A stretch of DNA of 64,000 nt from Primula veris (GCA_963682055.1 OY821749.1:3026336-3090335), one strand, 5' to 3'; positions 38,401-47,619 are shown, numbered from the stretch's first letter. Numbers and translations are program-made. The notes: a model not told the origin generated them from the sequence alone.

Positions 38401-41400
38401 TAATAAAGATTAAATTTTAGGAGCTTAAAATGAGCAAATCCGTTTTTATTTCTACACAAAAACTAGTTTGATGACCTCAGCAAGGAAAGAGAATAAGTGA
38501 TGTCAAAATTTTACAAGACTTTATCTTGACAGCTATAACAGAGACTGAGGTTTCAACTGATGTTTCAACAGAGCTTGCAACCAGTATTTTTAACACAAGG
38601 TTTCAACTGATGTTGCAACTGAACTTCCAACCAACTATAGAGAGTGTGAGGTTTCAACTGATGTTGCAACTGAACTTGCAACCATCATATAAAATTGCAC
38701 TTTGTGCTAGCAACTCTATTACCAGAGAGGTTTTTAAGGACAAGTTACCTCACATCTGTTTTTGAGACACCAAAAAAGCGGCTTTTTCAAGACAAAAACA
38801 TCATAGCTCAAAATAAGACTTTAACCTTAGAAATAAAACTTATTAAAGATACTCAATACAGACATATTTAGCAAAAGTATTCAATTAGATTGATAATGAC
38901 ATACCCCTATGTCACTTCTTAATGATTCAAACTTGTTTGTATCAAGGGGCTTTGTGAAAATATCTGCTAGTTGTCTTTCAGTTGAAACATGTTCTAAAAT
39001 TAAGCTCTTTTCTTCAACTAGTTCTCTAATAAAATGATGCCTAAGATCAATATGTTTGGTTCTGGAATGTTGAACTGGATTTTTGGCTAAATCTATAGCA
39101 CTTTTGTTATCACAAAACAGAGTTAATATCTCTTGTTTAACATTGTAATCAGTTAACATTTGTTTCATCCAAATAAGTTGAGTGCATCCACTTCCAGCTG
39201 CAACATATTCTGCCTCAGCAGTAGATAAAGATATGCAATTTTGCTTTTTACTGAACCAAGAAACAAGATTATTTCCAAAATAAAAACAACCACCAGAAGT
39301 ACTCTTTCTGTCATCTATGTTTCCTGCCCAATCTGCATCACAGTAGCCACTAAGAAAATGGTTTGTATCTTTAGAATACCATAGGCCTAGATGAGGTGTT
39401 CCTTTTACATACCTTAGAATTCTTTTGACAGCTAGAAGATGAGGTTCTAAAGGATTTGCTTGATATCTGGCACAAACTCCTACACTTAAGCAAAGATCTG
39501 GTCTACTAGCAGTTAAGTACAGCAAACTTCCAATCATGGATCTATAAAGACTGGGACAGACATTTTTACCTTTATCATTTTTGGACAGTTTAAGGGTAGT
39601 ACTCATAGGGGTTCTCTTCTCTTTACTCTCACTCAGACCAAACTTTTTAACAAGATTGTCTGCATACTTACTTTGGCACAGAAAAATGCCTTTCTCATTC
39701 TGTTTAACTTGCAATCCTAGAAAGTAAGTTAGTTCACCTCCTCCACTCATTTCAAATTCATTCTTCATGTCAGAAATGAATTCTTTTATTCTGTTATTAG
39801 AAGTAGAACCAAAAACAATGTCATCAACATAGATTTGAGCAATTATTATGTCCTTTGTGGTTTTCTTAGTAAACAGAGTTTTATCAACTCCCCCTCTGTT
39901 AAAACCTTTTTCAATCAAGTACTTGGTTAATCTATCATACCAAGCTCTAGGAGCTTGTTTTAGACCATACAAGGCCTTTTTCAGCAAATAGACATGTTCA
40001 GGAAAGTTAGGATCCTCAAATCCCTTAGGTTGACAAACATAAACTTCTTCATTAATCACACCATTCAGAAAAGCACTCTTTATGTCAAGTTGAAACAGTT
40101 TAAAATCATACAGACATGCAAGAGACAGCAGCATTCTAATGGATTCAATTCTAGCTACTGGAGCAAAGGTTTCATCAAAGTCAATTCCCTCAATTTGTGT
40201 ATAACCCTGAGCTACCAACCTAGCTTTATTCCTGATAATCACTCCATCCTCATCACTTTTATTTCTAAAAATCCATTTAGTTCCTATAACATTTTTATTA
40301 GAAGGTCTGGGTACTAAAGTCCATACTTCATTTCTCTCAAATTGGGCCAATTCATCCTGCATAGCTAAAATCCATTCACTATCTTCTAGAGCTTCTTTTA
40401 TATTCTTAGGTTCTAACTGAGAGATATAACAAGCAAAGTGAACAACATTATTTCTTTTACCTCTGGTTTTCATACCTGAAGTAACTTCTCCTATGACATT
40501 GTCAAGAGAATGATTTTTCTGAGTCCTTACATAGCGAGGCCTGCTAGTTGACTGAGCATGAGAACTTTCTTCTTCTTCTTCAGATTCAGCAGCATTTTGG
40601 GTTTCAACTGTGGTTCCAATCTCAGTTCCAACCTCAGTTGTAACCTCAGTTGCAACTGGACTTCCAACCACTCTGGGACTTCCAGTTTGTTGTGTTTCTT
40701 CTTTCTCTTTTTCTGTAGTCTCAGCCTGTTCATTATCACCTGTAATCTCATCAACAGTTTTTAGGTCATCAAATAACACATTATAAGACTCCATAACACA
40801 GTTTGTTCTTTGATTGAAGACTCTAAATGCTCTACTGTTCTGAGCATAACCAAGAAAAATCCCTTTATCACTTTTAGAGTCAAATTTACCAAGATGCTCT
40901 CTATCTCTGAGAATATAGCAAACACATCCAAACACTTGAAAATACTTTACATTGGGTTTTCTACCTTTCCATATTTCATAAGCTGTCATGGAAGTACCTT
41001 TAGTAATATAAACTCTATTAACTATATGACAGGCAGTATTAACAGCTTCAGCCCAAAATCTATTGGCAAGTTTCTTAGAGTTAAGCATTACTCTAGCCAT
41101 TTCCTGAATGGTTCTATTTTTCCTTTCAACTATGCCATTTTGCTGTGGAGTCTTAGGAGCAGAGAACTCATGACATATTCCTAAGGAGTTGCAGAATTCT
41201 TTAAACCTGATATTTTCAAATTCAGTTCCATGATCACTTCTAATCCTAGCAATATTACCACTAGTGGAACCTTTTTCAACTTGCAGTTTTAAGCACAGAG
41301 TTTTGAATAGTTCAAAAGTTTCAGACTTATCCTTTAAGAACACTACCCAAGAGTATCTAGAGAAATCATCTACAACTACTAGAATGTACTTCTTACCACC

Positions 41401-43239
41401 TATACTGGCAGTTTGCATAGGACCCATCAAGTCAATGTGAAGAAGTTCTAAGACTCTTTTAGTGTAGATTAGACTAGTACTTTTGTGTATACTTTTGGTT
41501 TGTTTTCCTATAGCACAATCACCACAGACACTTTGAGTTTTAGCACTGAGTTTAGGAATTCCTCTTATCAACTCTTTTTTAACAAGCTTATCTAAAGTTT
41601 TGTAATTCACATGCCCAAGCCTTTTATGCCAAATATCTGCATTATTAGTAATAGCTTGATTACACCTACTTTGAGGCAATTCTTTTTCAGCTTTTTCAAA
41701 CACATAGCAACTGTTGGTTGATCTAACTCCAGTCATGATTAAATCATTGTTAAGATTAGTAATTAGACACCTTTCTTTGTCAAATTTAACAGTCATTTCA
41801 TTATCACAGAGTTGACTGATACTAATCAGATTAGCTTTTAGACCATCTACAAGAAAAACATCCTCAATATCAGGCATTCCAGGTTTGTTTAATGGACAGA
41901 AACTGTTTTAAAATTAAATGTACTTGTAAATAATTCACACGCACATTTAACAACGGAGTTCACCTAACTAGGCTACGTCTCCGGGGCACTTACCCAGATT
42001 ATGATATTATAAAAAGCTTACAATATATGACTCAAGTCTTAATGAAAAACTTAGACTCCCTCTATGTTTTTCTGCCTATCACTATATTGCTCCTACTCTA
42101 TAACTATCACTTATAAATCAATGGCATCCCACCATTGTTTTCTTTTTGAAGCTCACGTGTATTCTCTCTAGAAAATAAGTTCTTTATAATTTAGAACACA
42201 CAACTTTTCAAGCTTAAGTTACTAAGTATATAAACAAGTAAAAACAATCTTCTATCTTCAATATCTTTTGATTGCTTTTGACTTGGTTGATTAGCTTCAA
42301 TCTCTCCAAGTATCACGAGATTCTTCAGCATGGATTGACTCTAATCATCTTTGATTAACACCTGTTTAGTAACACACTTGAAAGTAGGAGTTAATCTTTT
42401 CCTTTGAAAGGAAACATATAAAGATATGATCTTTTAAAGATAATATCTTTTCATAAACATATGAAACATTTAACTCCACATATCAATCAATCTTTATTCA
42501 TATCTTTACTGAATATTATAAGAATCAAAAGATTGAAACAAGTGATAAGGACAAGCATAAGAATAGAGATATATATATTAAAAGGAAACACAACCTTATA
42601 AACTAATCTCTTTATATCTTTTATAAAACATCTTTCCTTAACACATTAATATTCTCAATAAACACATATACACGTTTAAGACCTTATGAGAATATATCCT
42701 ACATTCTTTAAAACAAATGATTAGCATCAAACAAGTAGTAATGTAGAATAATGAAACAAGACAGAATTCTGTTTTAACAGCAGGTTGAACTGTGGTTGCA
42801 ACTGAGGTTGCAACTGGTACTTGAAACCTGTCACCACAGGTTGTAACTTAGGTTGCAACCAGTACTTGAAACCTAATACAACTAACTTAGTAGGTTGTAA
42901 CTGAGGTTGCAACTGGTACTTGGAACCTGTCAATCCTGTCTTAGTTATTAATAACAGTTAGGATTTATTTAGTAAAAACCAATAGACAATTAACAATATT
43001 TAGACCAGAAATCTGGTCCTAACAATGTAAAATTCGAGTACTTAAAAATACGGAAATAACAAAAATCAACAAGGCATAGTAACAATCCCCAAAAATATTA
43101 CTAAATAATCAAATAGAATGATAAAACATGCGATTATCTATACAATGAATTAAATATAAAAATACTGAAATTAAAGGGAGGTAAATACTGACCCGGTGCC
43201 GTTGTCGATGACGACGGCGGGGCGAGAGGCGGGGTCCAT
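26445..43239 (-). CDS. ARP3: Actin-related protein 3 (Arp2/3 complex), complete, nine coding exons
   Basis: Exons in transcription order: 43193-43239, 31338-31800, 30390-30536, 29935-30027, 29677-29796, 29204-29314, 27310-27435, 27126-27224, 26445-26525. All junctions are GT..AG and the sum gives 428 residues with a TGA. The first exon encodes the ARP3 start ([16 protein letters not shown]) and exon 2 continues [10 protein letters not shown], the phosphate-1 nucleotide loop of the actin fold. Later markers are [15 protein letters not shown] (phosphate 2), [12 protein letters not shown] (adenosine loop) and the C-terminus [14 protein letters not shown]3 forms the actin-like core of the Arp2/3 complex with ARP2 and nucleates branched actin in the cytoplasm; plant mutants (DIS1) have distorted trichomes. 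Intron 1 is 11,392 bp because of a copia insertion and a foldback element. An ATG in exon 2 (31790) is not the real start, since it would remove the nucleotide-binding N-terminus. Confidence 0.96.
27436..29203 (-). other. ARP3 intron 6, 1.77 kb
   Basis: This intron separates the exon ending RRALYK from the one starting NVVLSGG. It is AT-rich, and no coding or mobile element was recognised within it. Confidence 0.75.
31801..32111 (-). other. 3' end of ARP3 intron 1
   Basis: AT-rich intron sequence up to the acceptor at 31801-31802. No separate gene is supported. Confidence 0.6.
32117..32522. mobile_element. 406-bp foldback element with TG..CA ends in ARP3 intron 1
   Basis: The left terminus starts TGTTAAGAGTAATTATCC and the reverse complement of the right terminus starts TGTTAGAGTAATTATCC. 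Similarity continues for about 44 bp (both reach CATCGACTAAAAT and TGATCTAGCC). Identical TGATA pentamers flank it at 32112-32116 and 32523-32527. It is non-coding. Perfect 5-bp duplications with TG..CA ends but inverted rather than direct terminal repeats make its class unclear. Confidence 0.75.
32528..34000 (-). other. ARP3 intron 1, middle part, nothing recognised
   Basis: Intronic AT-rich DNA without supported coding content. Confidence 0.5.
34020..34982. repeat. Three to four diverged tandem copies of a ~300-bp unit in ARP3 intron 1
   Basis: The unit contains AAATAAAACCCGATATTAT, GTTTCCGCATAA, CATTATACATAACTGGC and CATAACAACTC. Copies start near 34065, 34345 and 34690. A partial fourth copy is cut by the copia insertion at 34983 and its continuation (AAATACGGAAATAAC, AACAAGGCATAGTAACAATC) resumes at about 43030. 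A short AAAACTC repeat occurs near 34545-34585. Confidence 0.75.
34988..36249 (-). repeat. 3' LTR of the copia element (complete, 1262 bp)
   Basis: Read on the minus strand it begins TGTTAGGACCAG and ends GGAATTTCA. It holds clustered GTTGCAAC-type words at 36004-36160 and GGTTCCAAGTG / GGTTGGAACTGCAGTT words at 35030-35112. Confidence 0.9.
36250..36262 (-). promoter_or_regulatory. Polypurine tract of the copia element
   Basis: On the minus strand a purine run GACAAAGGGGGAGAT directly precedes the 3' LTR, the place where plus-strand DNA synthesis is primed in LTR retrotransposons. Confidence 0.75.
36621..37907 (-). CDS. Retrotransposon ORF downstream of pol, putative plant transposon protein
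   Basis: This intact 428-residue frame lies between pol and the 3' LTR on the same strand, the slot occupied by the additional env-like ORF of Sireviruses. The N-terminus is Ser/Lys-rich with a strong basic cluster ([11 protein letters not shown], residues ~42-52) that could be a nuclear localisation signal. The centre (~60-320) contains [12 protein letters not shown] and [20 protein letters not shown], which resembles the putative plant transposon protein domain often seen in retroelement-linked ORFs (Transposase_32, from memory). The C-terminus is highly acidic with Ser/Asp/Glu runs. No signal peptide or transmembrane segment is evident, arguing against a true envelope role. Function is unknown. 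Confidence 0.8.
   Translation of the reverse strand: MSSIPSKNPNSDDDCTLRDFMNKSPSRQGSKSKVSESSSPKIKRTKKRARRNFDNDPVTAKFEYVPTNNNVDPRFWSRTTYRRFRGMASKEILCERRLNLVSYPHIQVYVEKLLSAVGLAKTVCYADSYYPAVVKEFYSNLSSGVFEEGNPKYGRVFLRGVTLDFTPKLINDYLCCPSPTIDNNAEPDLEILALILTGKNNRFDGHSIKTSSLTLSAAVLHKIARFNWTPTKQSSKVNKDMAIFLYRIMSSLPINLGLHIFNLIKEFSDDNSPSILLPFPCLISSLLLGQVSSMHRDSPISITHEPITDCPSALYISAKLLKEGHVNDISGDKGKEKEEEPSSAPSAKKKGVKWYLLQKLAYNQERRAELDADDYQINKLLVDIIESEDDDDSDGVSISSEDDNEEDEEVVRQTPLRERPPQCDIPSD
37908..38880 (-). other. Copia spacer between pol and the downstream ORF
   Basis: Non-coding internal DNA. A cluster at about 38535-38690 repeats GGTTTCAACTGATGTTGCAA-type words related to those of the LTR, and another lies just upstream of the ORF start (37908-37950). 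Confidence 0.7.
38881..41877 (-). CDS. Copia pol: integrase, reverse transcriptase, RNase H (5'-truncated)
   Basis: A 998-residue uninterrupted frame. The pre-integrase zinc site has H84, H88, C118 and C121. The integrase core carries the DDE triad D149, D215 (RSDHGTEF) and E251 (QQNGIVERK). RT (RVT_2) spans ~518-760 with YVDD at 683-686. RNase H carries DADW (~847-850) and CDNKSAIDL (~922-930) and the frame ends after [10 protein letters not shown]. Domain order IN-RT-RH defines Ty1/copia. The frame is still open 5' of the annotated ATG for five residues (LNKPG) up to the deletion junction with the 5' LTR; gag, protease and the very start of the pre-integrase region are missing. Residues ~400-430 form a Thr/Glu/Val-rich linker encoded by the same repeat words found in the LTRs. 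All catalytic motifs look intact, so loss of function is from the 5' deletion. Confidence 0.95.
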   Translation of the reverse strand: MPDIEDVFLVDGLKANLISISQLCDNEMTVKFDKERCLITNLNNDLIMTGVRSTNSCYVFEKAEKELPQSRCNQAITNNADIWHKRLGHVNYKTLDKLVKKELIRGIPKLSAKTQSVCGDCAIGKQTKSIHKSTSLIYTKRVLELLHIDLMGPMQTASIGGKKYILVVVDDFSRYSWVVFLKDKSETFELFKTLCLKLQVEKGSTSGNIARIRSDHGTEFENIRFKEFCNSLGICHEFSAPKTPQQNGIVERKNRTIQEMARVMLNSKKLANRFWAEAVNTACHIVNRVYITKGTSMTAYEIWKGRKPNVKYFQVFGCVCYILRDREHLGKFDSKSDKGIFLGYAQNSRAFRVFNQRTNCVMESYNVLFDDLKTVDEITGDNEQAETTEKEKEETQQTGSPRVVGSPVATEVTTEVGTEIGTTVETQNAAESEEEEESSHAQSTSRPRYVRTQKNHSLDNVIGEVTSGMKTRGKRNNVVHFACYISQLEPKNIKEALEDSEWILAMQDELAQFERNEVWTLVPRPSNKNVIGTKWIFRNKSDEDGVIIRNKARLVAQGYTQIEGIDFDETFAPVARIESIRMLLSLACLYDFKLFQLDIKSAFLNGVINEEVYVCQPKGFEDPNFPEHVYLLKKALYGLKQAPRAWYDRLTKYLIEKGFNRGGVDKTLFTKKTTKDIIIAQIYVDDIVFGSTSNNRIKEFISDMKNEFEMSGGGELTYFLGLQVKQNEKGIFLCQSKYADNLVKKFGLSESKEKRTPMSTTLKLSKNDKGKNVCPSLYRSMIGSLLYLTASRPDLCLSVGVCARYQANPLEPHLLAVKRILRYVKGTPHLGLWYSKDTNHFLSGYCDADWAGNIDDRKSTSGGCFYFGNNLVSWFSKKQNCISLSTAEAEYVAAGSGCTQLIWMKQMLTDYNVKQEILTLFCDNKSAIDLAKNPVQHSRTKHIDLRHHFIRELVEEKSLILEHVSTERQLADIFTKPLDTNKFESLRSDIGVCHYQSN
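41890..43024 (-). repeat. 5' LTR of the copia element (3'-truncated)
   Basis: Nearly identical to 35114-36249 of the other LTR but stops after CTGTCCATTAA, where it joins pol. It therefore lacks the ~125 bp found at 34988-35113. Confidence 0.9.
43025..43192 (-). other. 5' end of ARP3 intron 1
   Basis: After the target duplication the interrupted intron resumes and ends at the donor of exon 1 (GG followed by GTCAGT on the minus strand). Confidence 0.75.
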
Positions 43240-43400
43240 GAGAGAGAGTAGAGAGAGAATGGATCTGCGGCTGAGATCCAATTGAAGATAGAGAGAGAGA
43301 GAAGAAGAAGAAGATCATAGTGTACACGTCATCAGCTGTGCCTTCAGCTGAAAGTGATTAATTACACCGCCAACCCACTCTCTCTATATATTTGTATCTA
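43240..43400 (-). promoter_or_regulatory. ARP3 5' leader and core promoter
   Basis: On the minus strand the 5' leader is rich in CT repeats just above the ATG. A TATATAG element lies at about 43384-43391, some 145 bp upstream. An ACGT core (GACGTGTACAC) at about 43320-43332 could be a bZIP/bHLH site. All are judged by eye. Confidence 0.5.
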
Positions 43401-43497
43401 TATATGTATGTATGTATGTATTTATATGTAATTAGTAATTGGATTGTCTTTTATTCACGCAATCTTTTGATGCTTTGCTTAGAAATTAAACCAGCTA

Positions 43498-43552
<55 letters not shown>

Positions 43553-43929
43553 AATGGGGTTTTGTTGTGTATGTATGTAGACTCTTAACGAACCGTAATT
43601 TCTGTACAGAAGAATCAACTTTTAACGAACAGTGAATTAATATTTCACTGTGAAATACTATCAAATTATAAAAGTGATACATTTTATAACTTTGTAGCTA
43701 CTTTTGAACGATAAAAGTGTCATAAAATCAAGCATCATTTACATCAAAAAAACACGTGTGTTATTCAGTTTTATGTTTGATAAATTTAAGACACTCGCTG
43801 ACCAATAACATTATGATGTAATTCTGATATTTTATTGTGATGTTTATTGTTATGACAAATATAATTAAACGACACATTGCATATTTTGTACTTCAATTTT
43901 CTTGTGCATAAAACAGGGATATTTCGGAG
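43401..43929. other. Intergenic with compound microsatellite
   Basis: A (CT)n-(CA)n compound microsatellite lies at about 43499-43552 and a TATG repeat near 43404-43420. No gene was recognised. Confidence 0.6.
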
Positions 43930-44449
43930 AAGTGAATGATTCGATTGATATTTTGATTGATAATACGTAGGGCTATGGAGTATGGAGATTAACCATTTTC
44001 TTTCGATAAATTTACACAAGTTCAATATGTGGTGTAGAAAAATAACGTTATGTACCATATTTAAACTACATTTCAAATAATGTATTTCATAAACGGGTTT
44101 CTGTTAAATGGAGTAGAACAAATAAACTCAAGTTACTCTTTTTCAACACTCCTTTATCATTTCTTAATAAATCTTTATACATGATAAGAGTTTGCTCATA
44201 TTTTCTCGCTATGAGATTTGAGATATTTAAATGAGAGCATTTAAGAAAAATTAACATATTAGTAAGAGGATGTAATTTCCGATTGTCAAAATCATAACTA
44301 TACTATGACATAGTACTTGAGCCAATTTTGCAAGTTGTTAAACGTGACATGTACCGCACGTTATGTTATAGTCTTATGAAGTAATATGTATAATCAGTAG
44401 CAATAGGCAATAGCATTTTGGACTGTCACCACCAACAATGGAGTAGTAT
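43930..44449. repeat. Segment X, left copy (direct repeat of 48119-48640)
   Basis: About 520 bp match 48119-48640 with few differences, starting AGTGAATGATT and ending GGAGTAGTAT. It ends where SDA1-derived sequence (intron 5) begins. It is non-coding and marks the left edge of the duplicated SDA1 unit. Confidence 0.9.
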
Positions 44450-46191
44450 GTTAAAAAGAAAACAGAGTATAATTTAATTTCATTTCAGTCCTCGCCACTT
44501 AGTTTTTACAGTGTATGGGAGTTTGGTACGAAGTTACTGCTGTCATCGTAGCAAGGTCCGTAGTTGAAGAAGCATAAGCAATAAAAAACAATCATGATAC
44601 GAGGCCGATTTCTTAGTATACAAAAAAGTGTAAAATTACAATTGAAGAGCCATTAAAATTATGCAATAAATACCAAGCGTGACATGAGGTTATATCTTGA
44701 CTGGGAAAATCCTATTAATAGATTTTATTTTTTTTAAGCAAACCACCTTGTAGACAGCCTCCTTATTGATAAGAACTTGTGGCTGTTGATTAGGCTGATC
44801 ATCTTCACTGCTTGAATCATCATTGTCATCATCGTCTTCAATATTCTCGTAATCAAGAAGAAACGATAAAGCGGCAATCATTATCCTGTAAAATTGAGAC
44901 AAATTAGCTCCATGTTTAACAAGACTGCAGATGAGAGACGTGACATTATATGTAGAGAGAGCGAAGGCACACTTTGACGATGGGTGGAAACATGCAGTAC
45001 ATATTGCGTTAGCTGTCCTATCGTCAAACCACACCTTTCGCTTATGAAGATCACAAAGAGTGATAAGTGACCGTTTTGCTTTGGCTTCATCTTCTTGCTA
45101 TGACAACATTTAGATATACATTGAGCGCAACAGCAAATAACTGTATAAGCAAAATAATACCAATGAATCTAAGCTACTACCAACCTGTAGCATAGAATAC
45201 AATATATTCTGAAGAGCCCGGTTTTTAGCTTCATTCTTGTGCTTTTGATTCATGCGTTTTATACTATGAATAACATGATCGAACGCCAATTTTTTTAAAA
45301 CTTTGTCACCCAATGTCTGAAGCTCCATGAACAGGGCAAGGTTCTCCCCGATATCAACTATCTAGCAAGACATACACTCCGTCATGTGAATGAAAAATCA
45401 GAAAAAGCAACCAAGATTCTGATTCCACAGTGGTACAAATAGTTTAAATGATAACTAACCGGATAGAACCAAGTCCATGATAACTCTTTTTTTCTGTACT
45501 TAATAGCACAGTATCAGTAATAAGGCAGCTCAAACTCAGTATGACTGTCACTAGAGTTTGGTATACTGTATATAAGGTTTTCGAATCTAGCTATTAAAGT
45601 AACTACATGGCTCAAGAAAATTAACAAGTAGTTTGAAACAGATTGGGCAAAATCTTTAATATGAATCATGTGAAGTCTTAGTTAGACCTTATTTACCTGC
45701 ATTTTCTCCGCCAACAGAAATATGAGTGGAGCATTAATGTCTAGGGAAAAGCAAATTTTCTGTTACTCTTATACTAACCAAATGGTCCATCCAACGACAC
45801 AAAGGTATTTAGAATAAATGGGTCTAAGACAAAGCCAAAAGTTAAAGCAAGAAATACTCCAGTCTCCATCTCCATTTTCAAAATTTATAACATTTCTAAG
45901 GTGTAACATATATACTTATCAAATTCATAAATGAACAACTTTTGAACAAAATGAGGATTATCGATGCTATTATAGACCCCTACAATTTTTGTTAATTACT
46001 CGCGCTCTTATTTCAAAAACAAAAACAAAATACCCATATCCCACCCTCATATAACTCACCATAAACTTCCATCACCATTAGGTTTCAATTTCTTCACATT
46101 ACGTGTCGCACGCGTAACACGTGGGCCACGGCCCATGATTAATAGTGTGTATATATACACACATACATACATACAGACTAAAAAACCAAAC

Positions 46192-46512
46192 CTTCCGGTT
46201 AACCAGCAGAGTAAGCGCCTGCGTGACGTGGCACCTAAGCCCAAACAACTATAAAACACACACAATCATATATGTATGTATATTTATATATACACACACA
46301 TACATACGGCGTAACATGTACCAAAAACATAACACGCTCCCCCAATTCCTTCTACGGCGGGGTTCGCAGATACACCGCTTAAGGAGGTGATGTTGAGGGC
46401 CGCCTGCTGGTGATAGAGAGAGAGTGAGGATCTGAATTTGTTGTAGGTGAGTGTGAACTCCGTTTGGTACCCTTTGGGGTCGATCATCATCTTCTATTGG
46501 AGGATTGGGAGG
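46192..46512 (-). pseudogene. Degenerate SDA1 exon 1 and exon 2 fragments
   Basis: The exon-1 remnant (about 46310-46512) reads IDPKGYQTEFTLTYNKFRSS and SLYHQQAALN but then has indels and ends in a TACGCC-type breakpoint like that of the upstream array. The exon-2 remnant (46192-46242) keeps GLRCHVTQAL and a donor, but its 5' half is lost. It is more diverged than the other copies, so probably older. Confidence 0.8.
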
Positions 46513-46639
46513 CTGAATTTTACTTTTAAGTCACTTACAACTTTTTTTTTACAGATAAGTCATTTTTAACCTAGTTTGACGTGTAAATTCTGACGAACAC
46601 ATTTCATTAGTAAATTTATATCACTGGTATATCGCTTAG

Positions 46640-47055
46640 AAGCTAGCTTATTAGAAGCTAAAATGGCATACGAACCAAACACCTATAGTTTTTTCTAAAA
46701 GCAAAAAAGCTGTAAACAATAAGAAAAAAAACAGTTGTGCTAAACAAGCAATTAGTATCTCTAGTACATAAAACACACATACAATCATATATATACAATC
46801 ATATACATACACACAAGCGTATATAAACATACAGTCTAACAACCGGTTAATAAGCGGATACCAAGCATATAGATGCTTCAATTCCGCTAAAACACACACA
46901 CACGTTTAACTATATATAAACACACGCACAGTCTAAAAACCCGTATCTGGGAGTTGATAAGAAGAATAATAGATTCAATTTAAATTTGAGGCTAACAAAA
47001 AAGGGTCATTTCAAATAATAGAGAGAGATAGGTATATACATATACATAGAAAAAC
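46640..47055. repeat. Linker repeat, related to 59520-59950
   Basis: Both stretches share the run from AGCAAAAAAGCTGTAAACAA through GCAATTAGTATCTCTAGTAC, a CATA/TATA region, ACCAAGCATATAGATGCTTC and CTAAAAACCCGTATCT. It links SDA1 exon fragments in two places, showing that the two arrays share an ancestor. Confidence 0.8.
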
Positions 47056-47619
47056 GAACCTGACGGTTAATAAGCAGAATAAGTGCCTGGGTGACGTGGC
47101 ACCTGAGCCCCGACGGCAAGGTCCTCGCCGTGTCCCTTAAAAACCCTCCCAGCTCCTTCGTAAAAATCAGAAAATCAAAAACAAAACAAAAAATGGAAGG
47201 AAAAAAAAAACAGAAAAAGGCTAAAAAAAAAACCTTGGGAAACCCGTTAAGCTCCTCGGGATAAAACGGGGTAACGTGCGCCAAAAACATAACACGATCA
47301 CCCAATTCTTTGGCCACCGTAGAGTCCGCAGAAACCCCGCTTAAGGAAGTGAAGTTGAGGGCCGCCTGCTGGTGGTAGAGAGAGAGTGAGGATTTGAATT
47401 GGCTGTGGATGAGTGTGAGTTCTGTTTGGTAGCCTTCGGGATCAATTTTCATCTTGGATTGGAGGGTGGGGAGGCTGAGGTGGGAGGAGGTGCGGCCGGA
47501 GGTGGATATGGCGTCGGCGACCGAGGGGCGGCGGTGGGTTGGTGTCGTCGACATTGTTGTAGAGAGAGAGTGAGAGGGTTGGGGAAAGGCTAAAACCCTA
47601 ATTTTTGGTGGAAGTTATT

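Larger units (their letters stand above)
34988..43024 (-). mobile_element. Ty1/copia (Sirevirus-like) LTR retrotransposon inserted in ARP3 intron 1
   Basis: The element is 8037 bp with TG..CA ends and flanked by the pentamer ATGTA on both sides (34983-34987, 43025-43029). Coding strand is minus, so the 5' LTR is at the high-coordinate end. The 3' LTR is complete (34988-36249). The 5' LTR (about 41890-43024) lacks its last ~125 bp and joins directly to pol. PBS, gag, protease and the first part of the pre-integrase region are therefore deleted; both sides of the junction share TTAA. A purine tract (AAAGGGGGAGA on minus) adjoins the 3' LTR. Over the shared ~1.13 kb the two LTRs differ at only one position that I saw (G/C near 35370 and 42150), indicating a very recent insertion. 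Without gag and protease it cannot be autonomous. Confidence 0.95.
44747..47554 (-). pseudogene. Partial SDA1 copy containing intact exons 1-5
   Basis: Exons matching the complete gene lie at 47234-47554, 47060-47155, 45185-45361, 44973-45097 and 44747-44885. They have the same lengths (321, 96, 177, 125 and 139 nt) and canonical splice sites. Differences from the full gene are few (for example NDD for SDD in the acidic loop). Exons 6-16 are absent: similarity stops inside intron 5 at about 44450. A transcript would encode 286 SDA1 residues and then read about 18 intron-derived codons to a stop. A degraded extra exon 1/exon 2 pair (46192-46512) sits inside intron 2. The promoter region above 47554 is also duplicated, so transcription is possible, but the product would lack most of the protein. 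A truncated expressed gene is the alternative to a pseudogene. Confidence 0.88.
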
